From Deinococcus sp. (GTDB taxonomy: Bacteria; Deinococcota; Deinococci; Deinococcales; Deinococcaceae): 5,893 nucleotides of DNA. Positions within the stretch are counted from its first letter, which is position 1. Every line of letters begins with the position of its first letter. Position numbers and translations under genes: made by a program. Positions 1 through 5,455 of this stretch are shown here, piece after piece. The notes beneath the pieces are model-generated. The model made no database searches. It saw nothing but the letters and a program-made list of their open reading frames with translations, and was not told the origin of the DNA. Location: assembly GCA_028287665.1 (NCBI GenBank), contig JAQBPF010000083.1, positions 1 to 5,893 of the forward strand, read 5' to 3'.

Positions 1-587
1 TATGCAGTATGGATTTCTTTCCTGATCAAGTATCCTTTAGATCCAATAAGGATGATCCAGCCAATAAAGTTAAGTTGTATCAGGCCGCTCAAATTTGAAT
101 TTGAATTCGAGATATCTAAGCCGTAAAAACAGTAGATCAGACTGATTAAAGACAGAAGAGATAAAAGGTTTAATACATAGTACCAATAGAATACCAAAGT
201 GCTACTTATAAGCGAAAAAACTATAGTGGCGTAGAGCCACATCATGCTTTCTAGGAGACCTAAGGAAAAGTCATTTCCTTTTGAGAAAAACATGAGTGCA
301 ATAAGCTTTACGACGAGAAAGAATCCGCCTCCAAATAACATGAACATATGGGGAAATTCGCTATGAGGATATAGGCGAACACCACACCAAGCCAATAAAA
401 ACCACAAGGTTATAAATGAGTAGAGTGATGTGTTATAGGCATGGTAGCTTAGACCATCATTCGTTAACACAAGAGTAGCGATGGAAAGAAGGCAGATAAC
501 GGGCAAGATGACCGTCATGGCAAATCGTCTAGCACGAGCTAAACTATCGAGCAGAGCTGGTTGCGTTTGCCTCACGCGGTCTGGCAT
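1..587 (-). CDS. Polytopic membrane protein, N-terminal part (possible sensor region of a GGDEF-type signalling protein); runs off left edge
   Basis: The minus strand is open from an ATG at 587 to the window edge, giving 195 codons with no stop. The product begins with about 20 polar, Arg-rich residues (MPDRVRQTQP...). Six hydrophobic segments follow, at about residues 24-42, 54-72, 81-101, 113-135, 139-157 and 168-187, and then a charged stretch (LIRKEIHTA) that looks like the start of a helical linker. In Deinococcus this layout (short basic head, six helices, linker) is common in front of GGDEF or GGDEF/EAL domains of cyclic-di-GMP enzymes. That assignment is inference, because the catalytic part lies outside the window. 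A histidine kinase or an unrelated transporter-like protein is possible. The codons are AT-rich, with nine TTA and four ATA, unlike the neighbouring genes. There is no Shine-Dalgarno sequence; a -10 box seven bases upstream supports a leaderless start. A second ATG at codon 24 would remove the polar head. Confidence 0.75.
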   Translation of the reverse strand, partial: MPDRVRQTQPALLDSLARARRFAMTVILPVICLLSIATLVLTNDGLSYHAYNTSLYSFITLWFLLAWCGVRLYPHSEFPHMFMLFGGGFFLVVKLIALMFFSKGNDFSLGLLESMMWLYATIVFSLISSTLVFYWYYVLNLLSLLSLISLIYCFYGLDISNSNSNLSGLIQLNFIGWIILIGSKGYLIRKEIHTA

Positions 588-594
588 CCTGACA

Positions 595-600
595 AGTATA
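595..600 (-). promoter_or_regulatory. -10 box for leaderless transcription of the membrane protein gene
   Basis: Read on the minus strand, TATACT is followed by seven bases (TGTCAGG) and then the ATG at 587. Transcription would start at or next to the start codon. No good -35 hexamer is visible at 16-18 bases upstream. Confidence 0.55.
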
Positions 601-646
601 ACTGAGCGTGGCAGTCATTTATGGATATTTGCCTGCTTGGAGTAAC

Positions 647-686
647 CCCGGACACTCGCCCCGGCCCCTTGAGACTATAGTCCGGG
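647..686. repeat. 7-bp inverted repeat overlapping the DUF420 promoter
   Basis: CCCGGAC at 647-653 and GTCCGGG at 680-686 are perfect inverted copies. Their centres are 33 bp apart, close to three helical turns. The right arm overlaps the last two bases of the -10 box at 676-681. This could be a split operator or chance in GC-rich DNA. Confidence 0.35.
676..681 (+). promoter_or_regulatory. -10 box for leaderless transcription of the DUF420 gene
   Basis: TATAGT lies nine bases before the ATG at 691. There is no Shine-Dalgarno sequence in the gap. A CGGACA at 649-654 resembles part of a -35 box but would need a 21-base spacer, so the -35 is uncertain. Confidence 0.55.
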
Positions 687-690
687 CAAT

Positions 691-1170
691 ATGGCGGAAA
701 CTATCAACCAGTGGGCGGTTATTACTATCGTCCTGAGCGGCATCGCGCTGTGCTTCGGCGTGTTCTTTATTCGCAACCACAACCGCGAGGCGCATATGCG
801 GGCCATGGTTCTGGCCAGCTCTCTGGCGACCCTTTTTCTGGTGCTGTATCTGACCCGCCTGGGCCTGGGCTACGAGAAAAAATACGCGGGGCCTGACGAG
901 TGGCGCACCGCCTACTTTGTTCTCCTGATCAGCCATATCATTCTGGCCGCGCTCAATCTGCCCCTGGCCCTCGGCGCCCTCTGGAATGCCTACAACGGAC
1001 TGAAAGCGGCGGGCAATCTGGGCAACATAGACGCTCCTGCCGCCCGCAAATTTTTTAACCGCCACCGGGCCTGGGTGCGCTGGACGGTGCCCGTGTGGCT
1101 GTATGTGGCGGTCACGGGTTGGATCATTTACTTGGTGCTGGGGCGCTACGGCGAGATCGTGAAGGGCTAG
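691..1170 (+). CDS. DUF420 family membrane protein (CtaM/YozB-like)
   Basis: The 159-residue product has four hydrophobic segments at about 7-27, 36-58, 73-97 and 128-150. It matches the DUF420 pattern: an early [12 protein letters not shown] block with H35, a conserved H82 ([12 protein letters not shown]) in helix 3, and the signature [18 protein letters not shown] with H125 leading into the last helix, which ends [10 protein letters not shown]. In Firmicutes the family member CtaM is needed to mature heme-copper cytochrome oxidases. The same role in respiratory-chain assembly is plausible here but inferred, since no oxidase, Sco or heme-A gene is in the window. An in-frame TGA at 670-672 precedes the gene and no other start codon intervenes, so 691 is the only reasonable start. 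A -10 box nine bases upstream and the lack of a Shine-Dalgarno sequence suggest a leaderless mRNA. A terminator-like hairpin follows the gene, so it looks monocistronic. Confidence 0.88.
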   Translation: MAETINQWAVITIVLSGIALCFGVFFIRNHNREAHMRAMVLASSLATLFLVLYLTRLGLGYEKKYAGPDEWRTAYFVLLISHIILAALNLPLALGALWNAYNGLKAAGNLGNIDAPAARKFFNRHRAWVRWTVPVWLYVAVTGWIIYLVLGRYGEIVKG

Positions 1171-1245
1171 GCGGGCGGCTCAGCGGCCATACAGTTATAG
1201 GGGCTCAGTCTCAGGGTCTAAACATCGAGGGTCTGGCGGGCTGGG

Positions 1246-1288
1246 GCGGGGGCGATGTGGTGTGCAGCAGCCTCCCGCCCCCGCTTTT
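1246..1288 (+). terminator. Intrinsic terminator downstream of the DUF420 gene
   Basis: GCGGGGGCG at 1246-1254 pairs perfectly with CGCCCCCGC at 1276-1284, forming a nine-base all-GC stem with a 21-nt loop, directly followed by TTTT at 1285-1288. The T tract is short, but the stem is strong. It lies 75 bases after the stop codon and before the panB promoter. Confidence 0.6.
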
Positions 1289-1350
1289 ACCTGTGCTCAG
1301 ACCCTTGGCCCTTAGACAGCCTTTTGCCCCCATCCTGCCCCCGCTTGCCC

Positions 1351-1359
1351 TGCTAACGT
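1351..1359 (+). promoter_or_regulatory. Extended -10 box for leaderless transcription of panB
   Basis: TGC followed by TAACGT forms an extended -10 (TGn-TANNNT). Six bases (AGCCCC) separate it from the ATG at 1366. No Shine-Dalgarno sequence is present and no clear -35 is seen at normal spacing, which an extended -10 can tolerate. Confidence 0.5.
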
Positions 1360-1365
1360 AGCCCC

Positions 1366-2187
1366 ATGAAACGCAGCGTGCCCGAACTGATGACCGCCGC
1401 CGAACCGCTGGTGATGGTCACGGCCTACGATTATCCCGGCGGCATCCACGCCGAGCGGGGCGGGGCCGACCTGATTCTGGTGGGAGACAGTTTGGGCAAC
1501 GTGGTGCTGGGCTACGACTCTACCGCCCCTGTGACCCTGAACGACATGATTCACCACGCCCGCGCCGTGCGCCGTGGAGCGCGTGACACCTTTCTGGTCG
1601 TCGATCTGCCGTTTGGCACCTACCACACCGGAGTCACCGACGCGATGCGGGCCGCTGTGCGCGTGATTCAGGAAACGGGGGCCGACGCCGTGAAGATGGA
1701 AGGGGCCACCCCCGAAGTGCTGGACGTGGTGCGCGTGCTTTCTCGCAACGGAATTCCCGTGATGGGCCATGTGGGCCTGATGCCCCAGACCGCCACCGCG
1801 CAGGGCGGCCTGAAGGTGCAGGGCAAAGATGAGGAGAGCGCCCGCCGCACGGTAGAAGGCGCGCAGGCCCTGCAAGACGCCGGAGCCTTTGCGGTGGTGC
1901 TGGAAGCCATCCCCGCACGCCTGGCCCGTCTGATCACCGAACGCCTGACCGTGCCCACCATCGGCATCGGCGCGGGCGTGTACTGCAAGGGTCAGGTGCT
2001 GGTGTACCACGACCTGCTGGGTCTGTACGAGGGAGAAGAGAAGAAGCTTGCCAAACGCTATGCCGAGCTGGGCCGGGACGCCCGCGAAGCGATTGCCGCC
2101 TACGCCGCTGAAGTCCGGGCCGGGCAATTCCCGACCAAAGAGCAGAGCTTCGTGATGAAGGATGACGTGCTGGGCAAGCTGTACTGA
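1366..2187 (+). CDS. panB: 3-methyl-2-oxobutanoate hydroxymethyltransferase (ketopantoate hydroxymethyltransferase)
   Basis: PanB transfers a one-carbon unit from 5,10-methylenetetrahydrofolate to 2-oxoisovalerate to give ketopantoate, the first committed step toward pantothenate and CoA, in the cytoplasm. The 273-residue product is close to the E. coli length (264). Family motifs are easy to see: [14 protein letters not shown] with D41 and S42, VVDLPFG with D80, VKMEG with K110 and E112, GHVGLMPQ with H135, and VLEAIPARL with E180. By alignment to the E. coli enzyme, D41, D80 and E112 are the metal and substrate contacts and E180 the catalytic base. The glycine-rich TIGIGAG loop and the [11 protein letters not shown] segment follow. 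Residue 208 is Lys in CKGQ, where many homologues carry Asp (CDGQ). The start at 1366 is set by a -10 box six bases upstream. No panC or panD lies in the window. The gene converges on the exported protein with a 52-bp gap. Confidence 0.97.
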   Translation: MKRSVPELMTAAEPLVMVTAYDYPGGIHAERGGADLILVGDSLGNVVLGYDSTAPVTLNDMIHHARAVRRGARDTFLVVDLPFGTYHTGVTDAMRAAVRVIQETGADAVKMEGATPEVLDVVRVLSRNGIPVMGHVGLMPQTATAQGGLKVQGKDEESARRTVEGAQALQDAGAFAVVLEAIPARLARLITERLTVPTIGIGAGVYCKGQVLVYHDLLGLYEGEEKKLAKRYAELGRDAREAIAAYAAEVRAGQFPTKEQSFVMKDDVLGKLY

Positions 2188-2239
2188 GGGCAGTAGGAAG
2201 TGAGTTGTAGGACGGCCTGAAAGCAGTTCTCCCACCCCA

Positions 2240-3133
2240 TCAGACCCCGCAGCCCCATTCCAGCACCTTGGCCATTCCCCCAGTTCCCGCGCTGCTCTGC
2301 CAGACCGCCGTGCCTTCTCCCTCATGCACGTAGTCGTCGACCAGCACTTCCATCCGTCCGTCGCCGTTCAGGTCGGCCACTGCGCCGATTCGTTGGGTCA
2401 GCACGCTGGGAAAGGCGTCGGCGGCTGGAGACGTTTTGAAGAGGCGTTCGCCCAGCACACTGGTTCTGACGCCGCCGGGCAGCGATTCACGCACCAGCAC
2501 CAGCGAGTATTGCCCCGCTCTTTCGGCATACAGGGTGGTCATGATGCCGTCTGAAAAGGTCACCGGATCGCTGGCCGCCACCATCAGAATGTCATCGCGG
2601 CCATTGCCGTCCAAGTCGGTGCGGAGCAGTTGCACGAGGCGCGGCGCGGCACTCAGCCCGCGTTTTTTCAGCTCGGCGGCCACAATGGCAAGGTAAGGGG
2701 CGCTGTTCAGCGGGAGGGCCGTAATGCGGCGCGGCACCGGATTCCACGGCGCACTGAGGGCGTGGGCCGGAAACACAGTTTTGACGGTGGTCAGGAAGCG
2801 GGTTTCGCGCACCCAGTCGCAGGGATCGTTGGTTTCGATCCGACCTCCCACGGTGGCCGCGCCCAACTTGCCCGTTGGCCCCAGTACGGTTGCCTTCACT
2901 GTGGCTTCAATCTGTTGGCGTGCCAGTGGCCCCAACGATTCGCCGGGCGTCCAGCGGCGGGCGGTGGCGGGGCCGTCCAGAGTGCCCTCTACCGACGCCG
3001 TGTTCTCCACCAGCCGGAACAAGATGGCGCGTGGAGCGGTGGTGGGCGGCGTTGCGGCGGGCGTGCCCTGGGCCAGAGCCGAAATGCCCATCAGCGAACT
3101 CAGAAGCAGGGTGCGGCGGCGAATATCGGGCAT
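2240..3133 (-). CDS. Exported protein with two FG-GAP/VCBS-like calcium-loop motifs
   Basis: I chose the ATG at 3133 because a strong GGAGGT sits seven bases upstream and because it puts a signal peptide at the N-terminus. The product is 297 residues. MPDIRRRTLL, a hydrophobic stretch and ALA before Q22 give a likely cleavage site near residue 21. The RRR-T-L-L start also resembles a twin-arginine motif, so Tat export is possible. Two acidic loops, DLDGNGRDDIL (173-183) and DLNGDGRMEVL (254-264), match the D-x-D/N-G-D/N-G calcium-binding loop of FG-GAP/VCBS repeats. They suggest a beta-propeller-like or calcium-stabilised extracytoplasmic fold. Two cysteines (105 and 295) could form a disulfide. 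The substrate or partner is unknown. The frame stays open upstream to 3250, but that extension lacks a ribosome binding site and would bury the signal peptide. The upstream neighbour on the same strand is the ATPase gene, 172 bp away. Confidence 0.82.
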   Translation of the reverse strand: MPDIRRRTLLLSSLMGISALAQGTPAATPPTTAPRAILFRLVENTASVEGTLDGPATARRWTPGESLGPLARQQIEATVKATVLGPTGKLGAATVGGRIETNDPCDWVRETRFLTTVKTVFPAHALSAPWNPVPRRITALPLNSAPYLAIVAAELKKRGLSAAPRLVQLLRTDLDGNGRDDILMVAASDPVTFSDGIMTTLYAERAGQYSLVLVRESLPGGVRTSVLGERLFKTSPAADAFPSVLTQRIGAVADLNGDGRMEVLVDDYVHEGEGTAVWQSSAGTGGMAKVLEWGCGV

Positions 3134-3139
3134 GGCGGA

Positions 3140-3145
3140 ACCTCC
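3140..3145 (-). promoter_or_regulatory. Shine-Dalgarno sequence of the exported-protein gene
   Basis: Read on the minus strand, GGAGGT ends at 3140. The core GGAGG lies seven bases before the ATG at 3133. It is the only strong ribosome binding site in the window and it fixes this start. An ACCT at 3151-3154 could pair with the AGGT part (3140-3143) across a seven-base loop. Confidence 0.8.
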
Positions 3146-3148
3146 GTG

Positions 3149-3180
3149 GCAGGTGGGCGGAACAGCAGGTGAGCGGAACA
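3149..3180 (-). repeat. Tandem 16-bp direct repeat in the 5' leader of the exported-protein gene
   Basis: The plus-strand copies 3149-3164 (GCAGGTGGGCGGAACA) and 3165-3180 (GCAGGTGAGCGGAACA) are directly adjacent and differ at one base. A third GCGGAAC core occurs at 3135-3141. On the transcribed strand the cores read GTTCCGC. They lie just upstream of and across the Shine-Dalgarno region. Confidence 0.75.
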
Positions 3181-3259
3181 GGGGAGATGCCCCATCGTAC
3201 TGGCCCGGCTGGACGGCACAGCAAAACCCCCGCCGCGCACCACGCCCCATGAAGGGCAG

Positions 3260-3289
3260 GGTATACGGCAGGGGTCTGGAAAAGGTCAG
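3260..3289 (-). promoter_or_regulatory. Candidate promoter of the exported-protein gene
   Basis: On the minus strand, CTGACC (3284-3289) and TATACC (3260-3265) are separated by 18 bases, each matching the housekeeping consensus at four of six positions. A start here would give a leader of about 120 nt that includes the tandem repeat and the Shine-Dalgarno sequence, consistent with this being the one leadered gene in the window. Read-through from the ATPase gene is the alternative. Confidence 0.35.
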
Positions 3290-3305
3290 GACAGTTTAGC
3301 TCTGC

Positions 3306-4784
3306 TCAATTCCAGCGTCCGCCGCGCTGCTGACGGGTTTCCTGCTCTGGCGCGGCGTAGGTTTCTTCGGCGCGGCTCAGTTTCTTGCGGCCATACAGCC
3401 CTTCCAGAATAAATTCGGCGGCGCTGACCCGCACGGCGTCGCTGTTGCTGTCGGCAATTTCTACGGCCAGGTCACGCAGGCCGGGTACCTGCGCGGTGGC
3501 CTTCATGCCCGCAGCGGGGTCGCCGCCCTGAGGGAAGCGGAACACGTTGCCGTCTTCAAACCACTTTTCCAGATCGCGGGTGTCGGCGCTGGCGTGGCGG
3601 CGGGCGTACACGGCTCCGGCAGCTTTGCGGATCACGTCGCGGGCCACCTGATCGGCCCCCTTCATTTCGCCCTCGTATTCCAGTTCCATCTTGCCTGTAA
3701 TGGCGGGCAGGCCCGCGTACACGTCACTCACGCGCACCACGGGTTGGCCATCTCCGGTCAGGCTGCGGCGTTCGGCGTTGGCGCTCGCCACTTCCATCAG
3801 GCTGATGGGGAGGCGCTGAGACACGCCCGACAGTTTGTCCACGCGGCCATCCTCGCGGGCCTGAAACGCGATTTCCTCGATCAGTTCGGCCATGAATCCG
3901 GGTACGGTCACGTCTTCGCCGCGCACCGCTTCCTGCTCGGTAATGTTCATGCCGAGGCGCACATCGGTGGGGTAGTGGGTGCGAATTTCGCTGCCGATCC
4001 GGTCTTTCAGGGGCGTCACGATTTTGCCGCGTGCCGTGTAGTCTTCCGGGTTGGCGGAAAAGACCAGCATCACGTCGAGTTCCAGGCGGATGGGGTAACC
4101 CTTGATCTGCACGTCGCCTTCCTGAAGGATGTTGAACAGCGCAACTTGCACTTTGGGCGCAAGATCGGCCAGTTCGTTCACGGCAAAAATGCCTCTGTTG
4201 GCGCGGGGCAGCAGGCCAAAGTGCATGCTTCTCACGTCGCCCAGGCTGGTGCCGAGGCGGGCAGCCTTGATGGGGTCCACGTCACCGATCAGGTCGGCCA
4301 CCGTTACGTCGGGCGTGGCGAGTTTTTCCACGTAGCGGTCGGCGCGGGGCAGCCAGCGAATCGGCAGGTCCAGCCCGTGCGCTTCCAGCAGGGCGCGGCC
4401 TTCTGCGCCCACCGGGTTCAGGGGATCGTCGGGCATCTCCACGCCGGAAATAACCGGAACAAAGTCGTCCATCAGGCCCGTGATGGCCCGCAGGATTCGG
4501 CTCTTGGCCTGGCCGCGCAGACCCAGCAAAATAAAGTTCTGGCGGGCCAGCAGCGCGTTCACCAGTTGGGGAATCACGGTGTCGTCGTAGCCCACCACGC
4601 CGGGGAACAGTTCTTCTCCGCTACGCAGTTTCAGCATCAGGTTGCCGCGCACCTCGTCGTGCACGGTGCGGCGCACCCCATCAAAAGGCGTGCGCCCCTG
4701 AAACGCGGGCATCTGAAGCAGTTCTTTGAGGGTCTGGGCGTGGATTTGTTCTGCTGTGCCTGCCGTCGTCTGGGGTGCAGTCAT
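3306..4784 (-). CDS. AAA+ ATPase of the magnesium-chelatase ChlI / MoxR type
   Basis: The 492-residue cytoplasmic product carries a complete AAA+ core. Walker A is GLRGQAKS (88-95, K94 and S95). The Walker B strand is [11 protein letters not shown] (198-208), with Asn203 in place of the usual Asp before Glu204. Sensor 1 is SANPEDYT with N245, and [15 protein letters not shown] (258-272) carries the likely arginine finger R262. The order and wording of these motifs match the stand-alone ChlI-like group (COG1239 type) of bacteria that make no chlorophyll, and as I recall the NE Walker B is usual in that group. Such ATPases act as remodelling chaperones, normally with a von Willebrand A protein whose gene is adjacent. 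None is seen on either side here. The C-terminal third (about 295-480) is the helical lid and family tail, ending [14 protein letters not shown]. The start at 4784 lacks a Shine-Dalgarno sequence but has an extended -10 box nine bases upstream. The substrate is unknown. Confidence 0.9.
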   Translation of the reverse strand: MTAPQTTAGTAEQIHAQTLKELLQMPAFQGRTPFDGVRRTVHDEVRGNLMLKLRSGEELFPGVVGYDDTVIPQLVNALLARQNFILLGLRGQAKSRILRAITGLMDDFVPVISGVEMPDDPLNPVGAEGRALLEAHGLDLPIRWLPRADRYVEKLATPDVTVADLIGDVDPIKAARLGTSLGDVRSMHFGLLPRANRGIFAVNELADLAPKVQVALFNILQEGDVQIKGYPIRLELDVMLVFSANPEDYTARGKIVTPLKDRIGSEIRTHYPTDVRLGMNITEQEAVRGEDVTVPGFMAELIEEIAFQAREDGRVDKLSGVSQRLPISLMEVASANAERRSLTGDGQPVVRVSDVYAGLPAITGKMELEYEGEMKGADQVARDVIRKAAGAVYARRHASADTRDLEKWFEDGNVFRFPQGGDPAAGMKATAQVPGLRDLAVEIADSNSDAVRVSAAEFILEGLYGRKKLSRAEETYAAPEQETRQQRGGRWN

Positions 4785-4793
4785 GTTGGGGGG

Positions 4794-4802
4794 AAGGTAT
4801 CA
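4794..4802 (-). promoter_or_regulatory. Extended -10 box for leaderless transcription of the AAA+ ATPase gene
   Basis: On the minus strand, TGA-TACCTT (TGn-TANNNT) is followed by nine bases (CCCCCCAAC) and the ATG at 4784. There is no Shine-Dalgarno sequence. This suggests the ATPase has its own promoter even though the repeat-protein gene lies upstream on the same strand. Confidence 0.45.
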
Positions 4803-4851
4803 CGCACCCCCGGCCCGGAATGTGCGGCTTGCTGGAGAATCGGGCCCTGTG

Positions 4852-4890
4852 GCTCAGGCTGTGTCGCTGCAGCTCAGGAGGCCGTGTCGC
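4852..4890 (-). repeat. Imperfect direct repeat between the repeat-protein and ATPase genes
   Basis: On the plus strand, GCTCAGGCTGTGTCGC (4852-4867) and GCTCAGGAGGCCGTGTCGC (4872-4890) share both ends and differ by a three-base insertion and one substitution in the middle. The second copy abuts the TAA stop of the repeat-protein gene. Function is unknown. Confidence 0.45.
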
Positions 4891-5412
4891 TTACGAGGTT
4901 GAGGCAGACGACGAAGCCGCACTGCTGCTGGCCTGCGCCTGATGGTCTTCGAGGGCTTTATAGGCGCATATGGCGCTCAGGGCGGCCAACAGGACCGGAG
5001 CCGTGCCAAAGCTTATCTCCACATCCTTGCCGTCTACCACGCCGCCAATGCGTCCGCTGAGTCTTGTTCCGCTGGCGTGCAGCCGCACATCTTTGCCCAT
5101 CACCCGCCCCGAAAACCGCCCGTGAATCTGCGAGCCGTCCAGGGTCAAGTCAAGGCTGTCGCCCTCGATTCGCCCGCCCAGACGCACGTCCACGCGGTTG
5201 GCCGAGAGTTCGCCGCTGGCATCGAAGCCGTCAATATGCCCGCCGATGCGTCCATCCACGCGCTCACGTTGCACAGTCAGGCGAATATCCTTGCCCTCGA
5301 AGCGCCCGCCGATGCGCCCATGCAACTCCGAGCCGTTCCAGTCGGCCTGAACGTCATAGCCCTGGGTCAGGCCGCCAATGCGCCCGCTGATCTGCACTCG
5401 GTGTTCAGTCAT
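4891..5412 (-). CDS. Protein of six 22-residue GRIGG repeats with hydrophobic C-terminal segment; function unknown
   Basis: I do not recognise a named family. The 173-residue product is built almost entirely of six back-to-back 22-residue units (residues 8-139). The GRIGG element recurs at exactly 10, 32, 54, 76, 98 and 120; the fourth unit reads VRLGG and the fifth GRFSG. The loose consensus is h-x-G-R-I-G-G-x-h-[DE]-G-x-D-h-x-h, followed by a variable stretch. Short alternating strands joined at Gly turns suggest a beta-solenoid, roughly one coil per unit, loosely like bactofilins, though this is inference. A hydrophobic segment (about 138-151, APVLLAALSAICAY) follows, then a Ser/Ala-rich disordered tail (159-173). 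There is no N-terminal signal peptide, so a C-terminal anchor is possible. The upstream frame meets a stop before any other start codon, so 5412 is the start. It lies 106 bp upstream of the ATPase gene on the same strand and diverges from the GNAT gene. Confidence 0.85.
   Translation of the reverse strand: MTEHRVQISGRIGGLTQGYDVQADWNGSELHGRIGGRFEGKDIRLTVQRERVDGRIGGHIDGFDASGELSANRVDVRLGGRIEGDSLDLTLDGSQIHGRFSGRVMGKDVRLHASGTRLSGRIGGVVDGKDVEISFGTAPVLLAALSAICAYKALEDHQAQASSSAASSSASTS
4996..5391 (-). repeat. Coding tandem repeat, six 66-bp units
   Basis: This span encodes residues 8-139 of the repeat protein, six units of 66 bp each without any indel. The units are diverged at DNA level but keep the codons for the GRIGG core, seen on the plus strand as recurring GCCGCCAATGCG-like or CCGCCGATGCG-like strings. 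An old duplication under protein-level selection explains this better than recent slippage. Confidence 0.8.
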
Positions 5413-5418
5413 GGAGGT

Positions 5419-5427
5419 AGTCTGACA
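5419..5427 (-). promoter_or_regulatory. Weak extended -10 box for the repeat-protein gene
   Basis: On the minus strand, TGT-CAGACT ends six bases before the ATG at 5412. The hexamer matches TATAAT at only three positions, but the TGn element and spacing fit the leaderless pattern. No Shine-Dalgarno sequence is present; the bases before the ATG are ACCTCC. The site shares its bases with the -35 box of the divergent GNAT promoter. Confidence 0.3.
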
Positions 5428-5449
5428 CGGCCCCGCAGATTGCTAGCCT
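5422..5449 (+). promoter_or_regulatory. Promoter of the GNAT gene, leaderless
   Basis: CTGACA (5422-5427, five of six to TTGACA) and TAGCCT (5444-5449) are 16 bases apart, with TGC directly before the -10 (extended -10). Six bases separate the -10 from the ATG at 5456. This is the best promoter match in the window. Confidence 0.65.
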
Positions 5450-5455
5450 CTGTCC

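Noticed and set aside
2188..2239. Search for a bidirectional terminator between panB and the exported-protein gene
   Set aside because: No GC-rich hairpin with a T tract on either side could be found in the 52-bp gap.
1312..2325. Open frame of 337 codons on the minus strand opposite panB
   Set aside because: It is a shadow of panB. Its product is His- and Gly-rich low-complexity sequence without recognisable motifs, and it overlaps the panB promoter and the exported-protein gene.
3134..3250. N-terminal extension of the exported protein to an ATG at 3250
   Set aside because: It has no ribosome binding site, and the internal ATG at 3133 has a strong one. The extension would also bury a clear signal peptide.
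4812..4846. 6-bp inverted repeat GGCCCG / CGGGCC upstream of the ATPase gene, considered as a terminator of the repeat-protein gene
   Set aside because: The stem is short, the loop is 23 nt and no T tract follows on the minus strand.
3594..5060. Long open frame of 488 codons on the plus strand
   Set aside because: It lies antisense to the ATPase gene and runs on into the antisense of the repeat-protein gene. It is rich in His, Gln and Gly as expected from reading high-GC codons backwards, and it shows no domain motif.
4996..5391. Regular 66-bp periodicity considered as a CRISPR array or satellite
   Set aside because: The periodicity is in frame, has no unique spacers, and encodes a conserved 22-residue protein motif, so it is coding repeat.
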